The notes under the pieces are model-generated. The model ran no database searches, was not told where the DNA came from, and saw only the letters and a program-made list of their open reading frames with translations. From Bacteroidia bacterium (lineage in GTDB: Bacteria > Bacteroidota > Bacteroidia > Bacteroidales > Azobacteroidaceae), in contig BNTV01000068.1 of assembly GCA_025996865.1 (NCBI GenBank), positions 1 through 26,393 of the forward strand: a DNA stretch of 26,393 bases, in the 5' to 3' direction. The translations under genes and the position numbers were made by a program. Shown here in pieces: positions 1-9,029 of the stretch; position 1 is the stretch's first letter; each line of letters opens with the position of its first letter.

Positions 1-718
1 AAACAAAGTTCCCTAAGCTGTAAACAACAGGTTTGCCTTTATAGTATTCATAGCCACTAACACAATGCGTATGATGTCCAACTACAATATCGGCACCGGC
101 ATCAATGAAAAAGCGATATGTTCTTTGCATTCGGATACTTGGTAAATTGTAAGTTTCATATCCTCCGTGTACTATAACAATGACTATATCTGCATTTTTT
201 TTTGCTTCAATTATTGAATTATAATTATCAACCAAATTCAAGGCATTTGCTCCATATTCATTATCCTGTATAGTAGACCATTCATTTTCTGCTATAGAGA
301 GGAAGGCAATTGTAGTTTTCTTTATTTCAGAATAAAATATTGAACTTGCTTCTTTTCTTGTTAAGCCTGCCCCAACAGTATTTATTTTATTTTTGTTGCA
401 AAGATCCAATGTGTTTTTTAGTCCATTATATCCTTGGTCCAATATGTGATTATTTGCTAATGTAACAAGATCTATCCCTGCATATTTCAAGCTATTGATA
501 CAACTCTCATCAGCATACAATGCGGGGCCTGTTTTCAATATAGGTGATTTTTCATTTGTTAATGGACATTCTAAATTAATAACAGAATAATCAGCCTGTT
601 GAATATAGGGTAAAATATTCCCAAAAATCTCAGTATATTTTCCCTCTTTCGATAATCTTTCCGTCCTATTAACAGGAGCATAATCCCCTGCAATAAAGAT
701 AGTTTTACTGTCTTCCAT
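1..718 (-). CDS. CapA-like polysaccharide/PGA metallophosphatase-fold protein, C-terminus cut by window edge
   Basis: About 239 residues are present, starting at ATG 718-716 and running off the window. The motifs of the CapA family (PGA_cap domain, calcineurin-like fold) appear in order: AGDYAPVN near residue 10, INLECPLT, LANNHILDQG, IVHGGYE, VVGHHTHC and YSLGNFV at the cut end. The family is usually about 330-400 residues, so roughly the last quarter to third is missing. CapA proteins are best known from poly-gamma-glutamate capsule synthesis in Firmicutes, but relatives sit in polysaccharide loci of Gram-negative bacteria, where their reaction is not settled. No signal peptide or N-terminal membrane anchor is visible. 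The start overlaps the preceding deacetylase-like gene by 14 bases, suggesting coupled translation and a role in the same polysaccharide pathway. The family call is firm; the substrate is unknown. Confidence 0.85.
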   Translation of the reverse strand, partial: MEDSKTIFIAGDYAPVNRTERLSKEGKYTEIFGNILPYIQQADYSVINLECPLTNEKSPILKTGPALYADESCINSLKYAGIDLVTLANNHILDQGYNGLKNTLDLCNKNKINTVGAGLTRKEASSIFYSEIKKTTIAFLSIAENEWSTIQDNEYGANALNLVDNYNSIIEAKKNADIVIVIVHGGYETYNLPSIRMQRTYRFFIDAGADIVVGHHTHCVSGYEYYKGKPVVYSLGNFV

Positions 719-1832
719 TATCTTCAAATAATTTTGTTAAATCAGCACTGGACAAAAATTCAACATCAGGCCATTTTGCCAATATTGAAGAAAGTAACTT
801 AGATAGCAATTGTAAATTGTTATTTCTGTTTTTTTCTTCAATTTCCCCTATGAAATTTACTCTGTGAGAACAGATTATTGCCGGCTTTTTCCAACGAAAA
901 GCTCTTTCAATTTCGGATAAACAAGTATCCTTCCAATCTTTATTTGTATTTTCTGAAGGTTCGAAAAAAACATTTCTCACTAAAGAAGATAGTCCTGATT
1001 TATTTTTTTGTCCTATATATCTGAATTTTAATTGCTTTTTTTCCCCTATTGATGCGTCACGATGCAAATGTAATCCTTGAATTGATAATATTTTATTATC
1101 AAAAAGTATTTTTTCCAAATCCGAATACCACGTATAATTGGGTGCAATAAATGACACCGGACTATACCCTAATATCTCTTTAAACAAAAACAAGCCTTCT
1201 TGGATAATTGCAGATTGCTTTTTTATATCATTAATTTCATCTAAATCATAGGCTGCCATAAAACTCTTGCGATTTTCATGTACAATATTAGTGCTCAATC
1301 CAAATATATTTTGTTCAAAAGCTAAAATTGTCTCTTTGGAATTGTTTCTTAATGAATTCAACCATCTGTTTACATTTAGATGTTCTCTCCCATGATATTG
1401 CGGATAGAAAATATTTTTATTTATACCTTCCTGCCATAACTCAAAAGAATGAGTATGATGAGGATAGTTTTTTAATGTTTCAGTAAATGTCTGATAATAA
1501 TACTCTTGATAGTTTGCTTGTTTTATCTTGTAAAAATCAGGATTAACCAATACCGAATTGGCAGTAATAATTGGATGATTATTATTTATATCTTTGAATG
1601 ATGTTAATACTTCATATAACAATGATAAATCCGTATCGCTTGCAAGAGAGTCATATTTACAATAATGACATTTATCAACCTTTATTCCTTTTTTTAATAG
1701 AAAATTGTATGCTTCTTTAGACGGCATACGAATGGAACCCCAATCATCACTTTCAATTACAACAATTTTCCGATTAGTATGCCAACCGGGAATGTTAATT
1801 AAATTCCTTGTTATTGTTTGTTTAATATTCAT
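705..1832 (-). CDS. Polysaccharide deacetylase-like (glycoside hydrolase/deacetylase barrel) protein
   Basis: The protein has 375 residues and no signal peptide, so it is probably cytoplasmic. After a short N-terminal segment it has a beta strand ending in IESDDWGS (residues 27-33), which resembles the Asp-Asp motif of NodB-type deacetylases. HGREH follows at 147-151, an H-x3-H arrangement like the metal-binding second motif of that superfamily. Later segments (APNYTWY, CSHRVNF) look like further barrel strand ends. I recognise this as the type annotated as polysaccharide (de)acetylase in Bacteroidota glycan loci, but sequence resemblance to true NodB domains is weak. It could equally be a hydrolase or an uncharacterised barrel enzyme. 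It overlaps the end of capG by 11 bases and the start of the CapA-like gene by 14, so it is part of the operon and probably modifies or processes the glycan. Confidence 0.7.
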   Translation of the reverse strand: MNIKQTITRNLINIPGWHTNRKIVVIESDDWGSIRMPSKEAYNFLLKKGIKVDKCHYCKYDSLASDTDLSLLYEVLTSFKDINNNHPIITANSVLVNPDFYKIKQANYQEYYYQTFTETLKNYPHHTHSFELWQEGINKNIFYPQYHGREHLNVNRWLNSLRNNSKETILAFEQNIFGLSTNIVHENRKSFMAAYDLDEINDIKKQSAIIQEGLFLFKEILGYSPVSFIAPNYTWYSDLEKILFDNKILSIQGLHLHRDASIGEKKQLKFRYIGQKNKSGLSSLVRNVFFEPSENTNKDWKDTCLSEIERAFRWKKPAIICSHRVNFIGEIEEKNRNNNLQLLSKLLSSILAKWPDVEFLSSADLTKLFEDNGRQ

Positions 1833-2961
1833 TATTCCAAACCACTCTTTTAATATAATCCGTATAGGAAATGATAATTCTCACCACTTTATCCGACACA
1901 TTCGGCATCGAATAATCGGCTACTTGCCTGAAATTCCGTTCTGTCCCTGTTTTTTGTAAAGTCAACTGAACCAATCCTTGTATAATGCGTTCGGGATTTA
2001 ATCCAACCATCATTACCGATACTTCTTCCATCGCTTCGGGGCGTTCGTGCGTTTCCCGAATGTTCAAGGCTCTAAAATTCAAAATAGATGACTCTTCGCT
2101 AATAGTTCCACTATCCGATAAAACGGCTTGGGCATTGATTTGTAAAGCAAGATAATCACTCAATCCCACCGGTTTCACCAATTTGACCTGTTCGTTAAAT
2201 TGAACGCTATGCTTTTCTATCATCTTTCGCGTTCTCGGATGCGTAGATACTATTATCGGCAATTGATACGTTTCCGCTATCCGGTTCAATACCTTAACCA
2301 AATTAAAGAAATTTGTTTCAGAGGCTATATTCTCTTCACGATGAGCTGAAACGACAAAATAGTTGCCTTTTTCTAATGATAGTTGATTTAATATTTCCGA
2401 TTTTTCAACTTTAGGCAAATAATTTATCAAGACTTCATACATGGGACTGCCTGTTTTAATAATCCTGTCCGGTCGCAAGCCTTCAGATAACAAGTATTCA
2501 CGAGCGATATCACTATAAGTGAGATTGATATCACTTATATGATCTACTATCTTGCGATTGCTTTCTTCCGGTACGCGCTGATCAAAACAACGATTGCCTG
2601 CTTCCATGTGGAAGATAGGAATATGCCGTTTTTTTGCAGCAATGGCGCACAAACAAGAATTGGTATCTCCCAATACCAAAAATGCATCCGGACTTTCTTT
2701 TTCCAAAACAGGGTCGATATTGATTAAAATCTGTCCTGTAGTTTCCGTTGCATTTTTTCCGGCTGCATTGAGAAAATAATCCGGCTTTCTCAGACTTAAA
2801 TCTTCAAAAAAGACTTCGTTTAATTCGTAATCGTAATTTTGCCCGGTATGTACTAAAATATGCTCAATTGCAGGCGAGGCATCTAATTTTTGAAGCACAC
2901 AAGCTAAACGGATGATTTCCGGACGGGTGCCTACGACTGTCAGAACTTTCAATTTTTTCAT
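1822..2961 (-). CDS. capG: CapG/FnlC-type UDP-HexNAc 2-epimerase (UDP-L-FucNAc synthesis, last step)
   Basis: This 379-residue WecB-like non-hydrolysing 2-epimerase should convert UDP-N-acetyl-L-pneumosamine to UDP-N-acetyl-L-fucosamine, the final step of the CapEFG/FnlABC pathway. Visible landmarks are GTRPEIIRL at residues 11-19, HTGQNYDYEL near 38-47, GDTNS with Asp99, HMEAGNRCFDQRVPEE from 118 with Glu120 and the downstream acidic pair, SAHREEN at 205-211, and DSGTISEES near the C-terminus. The EAGNRCFDQRVPEE wording is typical of CapG/WbjD/FnlC rather than WecB itself. Length is normal for the family. The gene directly follows capF with a 3-base gap and overlaps the next gene by 11 bases. 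A WecB role (UDP-ManNAc) is the alternative, but the capE and capF neighbours make CapG much more likely. Confidence 0.92.
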   Translation of the reverse strand: MKKLKVLTVVGTRPEIIRLACVLQKLDASPAIEHILVHTGQNYDYELNEVFFEDLSLRKPDYFLNAAGKNATETTGQILINIDPVLEKESPDAFLVLGDTNSCLCAIAAKKRHIPIFHMEAGNRCFDQRVPEESNRKIVDHISDINLTYSDIAREYLLSEGLRPDRIIKTGSPMYEVLINYLPKVEKSEILNQLSLEKGNYFVVSAHREENIASETNFFNLVKVLNRIAETYQLPIIVSTHPRTRKMIEKHSVQFNEQVKLVKPVGLSDYLALQINAQAVLSDSGTISEESSILNFRALNIRETHERPEAMEEVSVMMVGLNPERIIQGLVQLTLQKTGTERNFRQVADYSMPNVSDKVVRIIISYTDYIKRVVWNNEY

Positions 2962-2964
2962 TTT

Positions 2965-4068
2965 CTACACTATTTCAAAATAAGTATCCCCATCTTCCGG
3001 ATCATACCATTCGTTAATCCAAAATTGGGTATATAATTCCTCGTCGCCGATATTCTTTATATTATGAGTAAACCAAACAGGCATATCCACATACGACGGT
3101 AAATTGCCATCCAATTCAAAATTAAACACCTCGTTAGTGCCTATCTTACGTAATTGTATTAAGGCTTTTCCTTTCATAACGGTAAAGCGCTCTATTTTTC
3201 TCGTATGATAATGATTACCTCGAGTAATGCCGGAAATTGTCGTAGAAAAACTCACTTGCCCTCCAACACCTAATTTGATGGTTTCGACAAAAACGCCCCG
3301 ATGGTCTTCGTGTTTTACTAAGGATGCCAAGCGTGGTGGAATATAAGAACGAAAAGTATTAAATAAATTAATATCATTTTTATCGTTTAAAACAGGTATA
3401 ATCCCCCGTTCGTAATAAATTGTTTTAAATTGTTCAAATTGAAATAGTATGTCTGTTACTTTTCGTTCAAAATCGAACGGAACTTCTATCCGGCTAATTT
3501 TATCATTATGAAATTGATTAATAATAAAACGGCAAAGCGAACCGACATAAATCAATCGGACATCATTATCAACCATTACCTGCGGATGTTCGCCATTGAT
3601 TAATTTATAAGCAAAAGTGGCGATGAAAGTATTGTAATTGGGACGGGCAAATTCTCCATAAACATTGGGAACCACCAAACCGGTAAAAACAGCATCATTT
3701 CGTTTCGCCCAATCTTCCAATAATTGACGTCCTTTTAATTTGGATTGTCCATAAAGATTATCCAACGTTTCTTGCGTAGAAGAACTGAAAAGCACATGAG
3801 GCCTTACGTTTTCAAGTTCCATTGCTTGAATTAGTTTTTGAACCAATTCAATATTGGTATCATAAATCACTTGTTGGCTTTCGTGCCGGTTCATTGCTGC
3901 CAAATGAACGATCACATCACATTGTTTTACGAACAAACGCAACAAAGCAAGATTATCAAAATAGGAATCCTCAAAGGCAACACGTTCATACAAATCAGGA
4001 AATAATCCTAATACATTATACAAGTGTGTGCCGACAAATCCGGCTTGTCCTGTTATACCGATTTTCAT
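2965..4068 (-). CDS. capF: CapF/FnlB-type bifunctional epimerase/reductase with C-terminal cupin
   Basis: The protein has 367 residues in two domains. The N-terminal short-chain dehydrogenase domain has the nucleotide motif TGQAGFVG (6-13), HLAAMN (55-60) and the catalytic YxxxK as Tyr106-Lys110. The C-terminal cupin domain (about 245-367) contains the likely metal ligands His286, His288, Glu293 and His335. In the Staphylococcus CapF family the cupin domain epimerises the 4-keto product of CapE at C3 and the SDR domain reduces it with NADPH to UDP-N-acetyl-L-talosamine-type product. All key residues I can check are present. The start overlaps the capE stop in a 4-base ATGA, a standard sign of translational coupling, and the order capE-capF-capG is the same as in fnlABC and wbjBCD loci. 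Confidence 0.94.
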   Translation of the reverse strand: MKIGITGQAGFVGTHLYNVLGLFPDLYERVAFEDSYFDNLALLRLFVKQCDVIVHLAAMNRHESQQVIYDTNIELVQKLIQAMELENVRPHVLFSSSTQETLDNLYGQSKLKGRQLLEDWAKRNDAVFTGLVVPNVYGEFARPNYNTFIATFAYKLINGEHPQVMVDNDVRLIYVGSLCRFIINQFHNDKISRIEVPFDFERKVTDILFQFEQFKTIYYERGIIPVLNDKNDINLFNTFRSYIPPRLASLVKHEDHRGVFVETIKLGVGGQVSFSTTISGITRGNHYHTRKIERFTVMKGKALIQLRKIGTNEVFNFELDGNLPSYVDMPVWFTHNIKNIGDEELYTQFWINEWYDPEDGDTYFEIV

Positions 4069-5084
4069 AAACCCAAATCCTTTCTGATAAACGACAGTTT
4101 TAACAACAGTTGTTTCATTTCTTCCACATCTAACCGCTTGGTATTATGCGAATGATAATCTTCGATCTGAGAAATTTTTTCCTCTCCTTCAACAAAATAC
4201 TTATCATAATTTAAATCGCGGCTGTCACATGGAATCCGGTAATAGTTACCCATATCAATAGCTTTGGCCATCTCTTCGCGGGTAACCAAGGTTTCGTACA
4301 ACTTTTCTCCATGACGAGTACCGATAATACGAACTTTTGTATCGATTTGATATAACTGTTTCAAAGCTTCGGCCAATACATTCAATGTCGCTGCAGGCGC
4401 TTTTTGCACAAATAAATCCCCATTTTGCCCGTGTTGCCAAGCATAAATAACCAAATCGACGGCATCGTCCAAAGTCATCATATAACGCGACATATTGGGG
4501 TCTGTTATTGTAATTTCATTCCCGGATTTTATTTGCTCGACCCAAAGAGGTATGACCGACCCACGGGACGCCATAACATTGCCATAACGGGTACAACAAA
4601 TTGTGGTAATTGCATTTTCGCCCAAAGCACGACCTTTGGCTATGGCTGTTTTTTCCATCATCGCTTTACTTATACCCATGGCATTGATAGGGTATGCAGC
4701 TTTGTCTGTCGAAAGCACAACTACATTTTTCACGCCGTGAGTAATGGCTGAATCCAAGACATTTTCCGTACCAAAAACATTTGTCCGAACGGCTTGTATC
4801 GGAAAAAATTCACAGGAAGGAACCTGTTTTAATGCCGCCGCATGAAAGACGTAATCCACTCCGGTCATAGCGCCGTCAACAGAACGTTTGTCGCGGACAT
4901 CACCAATATAAAATTTCACTTTCGGACTCTGTAGCGCATGACGCATATCGTCCTGCTTTTTTTCATCACGACTGAATATCCGAATTTCTTTGATGTCGGA
5001 ATCCAAGAAGCGGTTAAGAACTGCATTGCCGAAAGACCCGGTACCACCGGTAATTAAGAGAACTTTATTATCAAATATAGACAT
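4065..5084 (-). CDS. capE: CapE/FnlA-type UDP-GlcNAc 4,6-dehydratase/5-epimerase
   Basis: This is a 339-residue extended SDR enzyme that should act first in UDP-L-FucNAc synthesis, on cytoplasmic UDP-GlcNAc. The Rossmann motif TGGTGSFG lies at 12-19, HAAALKQVPSCE near 80-91 is typical of this subgroup, and S125-T-D-K leads into YPINAMGISK. The usual YxxxK is replaced by Met136-x3-Lys140, the MxxxK arrangement known for CapE, which separates it from PseB/FlaA1 and from classical dehydratases. CRYGNVMASRGSVIP follows as expected. It begins four bases after the glycosyltransferase gene and overlaps capF by four. PseB-type 4,6-dehydratase is the main alternative and is disfavoured by the capF/capG neighbours. 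Confidence 0.94.
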   Translation of the reverse strand: MSIFDNKVLLITGGTGSFGNAVLNRFLDSDIKEIRIFSRDEKKQDDMRHALQSPKVKFYIGDVRDKRSVDGAMTGVDYVFHAAALKQVPSCEFFPIQAVRTNVFGTENVLDSAITHGVKNVVVLSTDKAAYPINAMGISKAMMEKTAIAKGRALGENAITTICCTRYGNVMASRGSVIPLWVEQIKSGNEITITDPNMSRYMMTLDDAVDLVIYAWQHGQNGDLFVQKAPAATLNVLAEALKQLYQIDTKVRIIGTRHGEKLYETLVTREEMAKAIDMGNYYRIPCDSRDLNYDKYFVEGEEKISQIEDYHSHNTKRLDVEEMKQLLLKLSFIRKDLGL

Positions 5085-5088
5085 CTTA

Positions 5089-6309
5089 CTATAAATTACT
5101 CCTTAAAAACTCCATTAATCGTTTCGCTTGAATCTCCATATTAAAATGAATTTGAGCCACTTCTTTGCCTTTTATTCCCACTTTTTCAGCTCTTTTTTTA
5201 TCGGATAAAGCCCTTTGCATCGCATCCGCAAATGAAGCGCTATCACCCGGTTCAGCTAAAAAAGCAGAAATATTATCTTCTAAATAATAAGGAATCTCAC
5301 CTACTTTTGTAACACATACCGGATTTCCTGAGGCTAAATATTCTCCCAATTTGGTTGGAAAGCCACCTTGTGCCTGATGAGAATCAGGACGTGACAAAAC
5401 CAATAATTCTGCATCCTGAATAAATCCGGGTATGGTTTCTTTATCCAGTACATTTAAATAGGTAATGCGTTTCGCCAATCCGTAATTATCAATTAATTTC
5501 TTTTGCATCGTTACATCCCAATGATAAAATCCGGCTAAATAAAGATGATAATCGGGATAATCATTTGCAATTCTACCGAATGCATGTATTAAAATATCAA
5601 CGCCATCTTTCTGATTGGTATATGTCCCGGTAAATGCAATATATGGTTTTCTAAACAAGGTAGAATTTTTGACTTCGCTAAATCTGTTTAAATCAACAGT
5701 CATCGGCAAATGAAAGAATACTGCATTTTTATTGGTTGTCAATTGTTTATAATAGCTTATTAACGTTTGAGTCATGACAGCAAATAAATCTATCCGATCA
5801 ATTGCTTTTAAGAAAGTTTCATCAGCATCTTTTGCTTTTTTATACTGCTTCGGGTTGCTTATATGCCCGTCTTGTTTATAAATATCATTAAATTCGTTTA
5901 ATTCTATAATTGATTTTTTATAGTTTAATTTTTTATGATTTCGAACGAAAAAATGCAAGATTGTTGCATCATTGGTTAGCCACAAAAAGTCATATTGCTG
6001 TTCAACGAAATATCTTTTTAATTTGAAATTAGAATACCATGCATTAATTCCGGATAGTAAATAACCATTTATCCTTCGGAGCCATATATTATGATTAAAA
6101 GTAGTAATCGTATATTTGATATTCAAATTAGAATTAGGGGCTTTAATCCCAGACAGCTTAAATTCGCTGATATTATTATAACCATTGGTTACAATTAACG
6201 TAACATTCGCACCATTACGGATTAGCCCGTCTATAATGGATGTATAACGATTAGCACTTGCTGACGATTCAAAATAGGGGTTGAGGCCTCTTATTAATAC
6301 GATTTCCAT
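5089..6309 (-). CDS. GT4-family glycosyltransferase
   Basis: About 406 residues, taking ATG at 6309-6307, four bases after the wzx stop. An upstream in-frame TTG would run into wzx and is less likely. The N-terminus (MEIVLIRGLNPYFESSASANRY) looks like the acceptor-binding Rossmann half of GT-B enzymes. The C-terminal half has PYIAFTGTYTNQKDG (from about 222), LYLAGFYHW, and the donor-site segment GGFPTKLGEYLASG (about 315-328). The first acidic residue of the classical E-x7-E motif is Gly here, a common variant in Bacteroidota GT4 enzymes. It probably adds one sugar of the repeat unit on the cytoplasmic face. Position next to capEFG makes an L-FucNAc transferase an attractive guess, but the sequence does not show donor specificity. 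It is the only complete glycosyltransferase in the window, so others must lie elsewhere. Confidence 0.87.
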   Translation of the reverse strand: MEIVLIRGLNPYFESSASANRYTSIIDGLIRNGANVTLIVTNGYNNISEFKLSGIKAPNSNLNIKYTITTFNHNIWLRRINGYLLSGINAWYSNFKLKRYFVEQQYDFLWLTNDATILHFFVRNHKKLNYKKSIIELNEFNDIYKQDGHISNPKQYKKAKDADETFLKAIDRIDLFAVMTQTLISYYKQLTTNKNAVFFHLPMTVDLNRFSEVKNSTLFRKPYIAFTGTYTNQKDGVDILIHAFGRIANDYPDYHLYLAGFYHWDVTMQKKLIDNYGLAKRITYLNVLDKETIPGFIQDAELLVLSRPDSHQAQGGFPTKLGEYLASGNPVCVTKVGEIPYYLEDNISAFLAEPGDSASFADAMQRALSDKKRAEKVGIKGKEVAQIHFNMEIQAKRLMEFLRSNL

Positions 6310-6313
6310 ACAT

Positions 6314-7669
6314 TTATTTATTCCAAATGCCAACAGCCTTACCTAATATCAATTTATTGTACTGTATTCGTGATAGAAATAGCGAATAAAAATTAGATAT
6401 TAATAAACCAATAGGTATTGCATAGACGCCTAATCCAACAATTTTCACAAGAAAAAGAACAATAGGTATGTATAAAAACATACTAATAGCTAAAGAAATC
6501 ATTTGTATTCTTAGTTTTCCTATTCCATTTATAAACATATTAAATATACCACCATAGGTAAAAGCACCAAAATAAAGACAAATAAAAACAGAAAGCAAAA
6601 AAGGAACTGATACACTATCACCCATCCATATAGAATAAATCCAGGGAGAGAATATTAAAATAATAATTCCCAAAGTGAAAATTCCTATCCAGACGCGATA
6701 TAATTTTTTTATTACTGTTTGAATCCATGATACCTCTTTTTTCTCCCATGCATCAGTAAAGGCAGTCCAAAAAGGTTGAATTATAATGTTAAATAAAATT
6801 GTAATAATGGAAAATAGTTTATATGCAACATTATATACTACCACATCTTCATTGGTAAATAATTTGATAATAATAAAATTATTACTTTGAAATAAAACAA
6901 TAGTACTTATTTGTATGAAAAAGAAGCCAAATCCAAGATTCATCAATGGTTTGATATATTGCAAATCAATAGATTTGAATGATGGAGAAATGTATTTAAA
7001 TCTTGTCTTAAATAATATAATGCTTGCAACTATGTAAACAATAACAGAAACAGAGCTAATAACAAGTGATAAAATAAGCAAATTCCCTTTTGTTGTCTTT
7101 GTTAATACAAATATGATTAACAATACCAATATACTCGAAACCGTATTTAAAAAATTGGCTCCCGCAGGAATAATATGTGCTATTAATATCGTATTGATTA
7201 ACTGAACAACTAATCTTAAAAAAAAGAAAAGAAAAATTATCAAAACGGTAGTGGATAATAATGGGTTTATTCCGGAATCTTGATTAAGTAAACTTGACCA
7301 ATTAAATTTATCATATATAAACAAACAGATGATACTCATAATGATTGCTCCCAATCCTAAAACAAAATAAGTTGTACTAATATATGATTTAGCCAATTTT
7401 ATATCATTATTCGCCAATGCTATTGTTAATTTATTTTTAAGACCGGATCCCAGTCCTATATCCATTAAGGAAAACCATGATATTATGGAACTTAATGTCA
7501 ACCAAAGTCCATATTGAGAAGTAGAAACATACGAAATACATATAGGTATAAGTAAGAAACTAACTAAAATATTAATGCCTTGTAACACAAGTGAAAAGGC
7601 AATATTGTTTTTTACTTTTTGTGATCGACGAGAGCCTAATTTCAGATTTTTTTTTAGGATGGCAATCAT
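6314..7669 (-). CDS. wzx: Wzx-type oligosaccharide flippase
   Basis: The protein has 451 residues and is strongly hydrophobic, with roughly 12 to 14 predicted membrane segments. The N-terminus is basic (LKKNLKLGSRRSQKVKNNIAF) and is followed by a helix and YVSTSQYGLWLTLSSIISWFSLMDIGLGSG, which is typical of the polysaccharide transporter group of the MOP superfamily. It should flip undecaprenyl-linked repeat units across the inner membrane. The ATG overlaps the wzy stop by four bases, and the glycosyltransferase follows four bases after its stop. Codon usage is clearly more AT-rich than in capEFG. This is common for serotype-specific wzx/wzy genes and suggests a different transfer history. 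Confidence 0.9.
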   Translation of the reverse strand: MIAILKKNLKLGSRRSQKVKNNIAFSLVLQGINILVSFLLIPICISYVSTSQYGLWLTLSSIISWFSLMDIGLGSGLKNKLTIALANNDIKLAKSYISTTYFVLGLGAIIMSIICLFIYDKFNWSSLLNQDSGINPLLSTTVLIIFLFFFLRLVVQLINTILIAHIIPAGANFLNTVSSILVLLIIFVLTKTTKGNLLILSLVISSVSVIVYIVASIILFKTRFKYISPSFKSIDLQYIKPLMNLGFGFFFIQISTIVLFQSNNFIIIKLFTNEDVVVYNVAYKLFSIITILFNIIIQPFWTAFTDAWEKKEVSWIQTVIKKLYRVWIGIFTLGIIILIFSPWIYSIWMGDSVSVPFLLSVFICLYFGAFTYGGIFNMFINGIGKLRIQMISLAISMFLYIPIVLFLVKIVGLGVYAIPIGLLISNFYSLFLSRIQYNKLILGKAVGIWNK

Positions 7670-9021
7670 TCTTTAGCTAATTTCAACTGTGTACGAAACT
7701 GTTTTTGTACAAATACAACTATAATGGACATAACAATTAAGGATTTAATAAATGTTGAGCTATAAAAGGAATCAAAATTAGAACTACTCCAAAATGAAAA
7801 ACACATATAGAACCAAAAAAGATCAAAAAATGAAATATTATGTTTTTTTTGCATCCGAACAAATAAATGATGTGTAAAAAATGTAAATAATAACAGAAAT
7901 ATATATATTCCTGCCGGACCAAAATCTTTATATAATTGTAAATAAATGGAATATGTTGTATAAAAACCAGTAACACCAGATTTATATATCTCTAATGGTT
8001 CATAATCTACGCCTAAAACAGACCATAAATTATCTGTCTCCAAAGAAGATGAGAATGGAATAGAAATATTAAGAAAACCATAAAATGTATGACTCCCATA
8101 TGTATAGTCGTTATTGATATAATCAGTTCTTCTTAACTGATAACCCCAATAATGAGCCGACATATAATCCATAACCCCTGAAAAAAGACTATAAAAAGCC
8201 GAATCCTCTCTTTCTGATGATATACTTTGTTTTCTAACCATCGCTCTTTGATTACCAACAATAGTACTAAATAAAGAAAATGAAACAAAAATTATAAGTA
8301 CGTATGAGAGTAGTTTTACTTTCTTTTTTGAATTTAACAAATAGGGCATTGCCAAACCAAATCCTAAAAGATAATTTTTCAAACCGATAATTGCTGGATT
8401 TCTTCCACCTATCTGTATAGTTTCCAGCAAATATACAATAAAGGGGATATATAAGATAAATTTGTTTTTGAAGGATATCTCTTTTTCAACAAATTGTTTG
8501 CCAATTAAATACCCAGAAAAAATAGCAACAAATGGCAATGGGGATTTTAGTACGTTAAATAATATTTCTAATAGTGAAGATTCTTTGTGAATATGTCTCA
8601 TTTCATCATATCCTCCATAAGCTATTCTATTTAATCCCATATTTAAGCTTGCCCCGGAATAAATAAAAGAAAAAATAGCAACAATACCAATAAGTATCAC
8701 TATATTTTTAAAATAATCTTTAACATAAAAGCAATTTAATATTGGTTGTTTTTGTTTATATTTTAATCCTATAAATTGAAAACCTAAAAAACATAAAGCA
8801 GTAAACGAAACTAAAAAATTAAGCTCGTCAATATAAAATACATCTACTACAATTGCCAAGTTATATTTTATTAAATACCATTCTGAGAATACTGCTACCA
8901 ACCATAGAATAGAAAAATAAAATCCGGGATGGAAAAATGATTTCAATTTCCATATAGATAAATACGAAATAGTTGTAATTGACAATAAGATTAGAGCAAT
9001 AATAAAAGAAAGATCTTCCAT
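7666..9021 (-). CDS. wzy: Wzy-type O-antigen/capsule repeat-unit polymerase
   Basis: A 451-residue integral membrane protein with about 11 or 12 hydrophobic segments and a large loop in the C-terminal half (about residues 265-350, containing RTDYINNDYTYGSHTFYGFLN). The start resembles oligosaccharide repeat-unit polymerases, with a PGFYFSILW segment near residue 32. These proteins share topology more than sequence, so the call rests on hydropathy, the large loop and the position between an acetyltransferase and wzx. It would polymerise flipped repeat units on the periplasmic side. It is visibly AT-rich, as is wzx. The start is eight bases after the acetyltransferase stop. An O-antigen ligase is the main alternative, but no ligase-type wording is evident. 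Confidence 0.82.
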   Translation of the reverse strand: MEDLSFIIALILLSITTISYLSIWKLKSFFHPGFYFSILWLVAVFSEWYLIKYNLAIVVDVFYIDELNFLVSFTALCFLGFQFIGLKYKQKQPILNCFYVKDYFKNIVILIGIVAIFSFIYSGASLNMGLNRIAYGGYDEMRHIHKESSLLEILFNVLKSPLPFVAIFSGYLIGKQFVEKEISFKNKFILYIPFIVYLLETIQIGGRNPAIIGLKNYLLGFGLAMPYLLNSKKKVKLLSYVLIIFVSFSLFSTIVGNQRAMVRKQSISSEREDSAFYSLFSGVMDYMSAHYWGYQLRRTDYINNDYTYGSHTFYGFLNISIPFSSSLETDNLWSVLGVDYEPLEIYKSGVTGFYTTYSIYLQLYKDFGPAGIYIFLLLFTFFTHHLFVRMQKKHNISFFDLFWFYMCFSFWSSSNFDSFYSSTFIKSLIVMSIIVVFVQKQFRTQLKLAKE

Positions 9022-9029
9022 TTTAATTA

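Noticed and set aside
4425..4751. Open frame of about 108 codons opposite capE, and its mirror at 21643-21969
   Set aside because: It lies wholly antisense to a well-supported enzyme gene and has no recognisable motif; it is a shadow frame.
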